Source: Pseudomonadota bacterium
Lineage (GTDB): Bacteria > Pseudomonadota > Alphaproteobacteria > UBA2966 > CAIVPW01
Direction: 5' to 3'
Assembly (NCBI GenBank): GCA_027625125.1
Contig: JAQBXG010000115.1
Location: 1 to 5,581, forward strand
Length of the DNA: 5,581 bases
Of the stretch, positions 5,513 to 5,581 are shown one piece after another (positions within the stretch are counted from its first letter, which is position 1; every line of letters starts with the position of its first letter). The notes under the pieces were generated by a model, which saw only the letters and a program-made list of their open reading frames with translations, was not told where the DNA came from and made no database searches. Made by a program: the position numbers and the translations under genes.

Positions 5513-5581
5513 CCCGGATTATTCATGACGCGGGCTGGAATGAAGTAGCGAGCGTAGCGTAAGCTGCTGATCTTGTTTAGG
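5513..5581. other. Unrelated sequence beyond the repeat breakpoint; possible edge of an inserted element
   Basis: After position 5512 the sequence no longer matches the repeat unit. It begins CCCGGATTATTCATGACG and contains AGCG-rich short repetition around 5547-5560. CCCG (5513-5516) can pair with CGGG (5531-5534). No gene can be called in the 69 bases. The sharp join suggests an insertion sequence end or a recombination junction, but no transposase or second terminal repeat lies in the window. Confidence 0.3.

Overview
The window looks like chromosome of a high-GC alphaproteobacterium, most likely of the Rhodospirillales type. The genes use G/C-rich codons and GTG starts, and the core block DUF2066 protein, CDP-alcohol phosphatidyltransferase, AI-2E/PerM permease and HdaA, facing a purine gene, is an arrangement known from Proteobacteria. 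No rRNA or marker gene is present, so the assignment rests on protein style and gene order.

Layout: ndk (78-500, +) has its own promoter-like sequence and Shine-Dalgarno site. It runs head-on into purN (497-1213, -); their stop codons share the palindrome CTAG. purN is divergent from a tightly packed five-gene operon on the + strand: DUF2066 secreted protein (1265-2419), CDP-alcohol phosphatidyltransferase (2416-2964), AI-2E/PerM-type permease (2961-4043), the replication regulator hdaA (4040-4747) and an OsmC-family protein (4744-5178). Every junction in this operon is a 4-base GTGA or ATGA overlap, so the five genes are probably co-transcribed and translationally coupled. purM, the usual neighbour of purN at this locus, is not in the window.

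The last 430 bases differ in character. A tandem array of a 98-bp unit (three full copies and a 68-base fourth, 5151-5512) begins inside the 3' end of the OsmC gene and supplies its last eight codons and stop. Copy 1 is about 48 percent GC, well below the genes before it. Each full copy can fold on itself through 23-bp arms with a constant 4-base bulge and a small conserved inner hairpin. The fourth copy is cut off abruptly and joins unrelated sequence (5513-5581) that may be the edge of an inserted element.

The protein-coding genes are ordinary housekeeping functions: nucleotide metabolism, membrane lipid synthesis, control of DnaA and thiol/peroxide defence. I see no undescribed multi-gene system. 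The repeat array is the only part that the known gene families do not explain, and it is the best candidate for something new.
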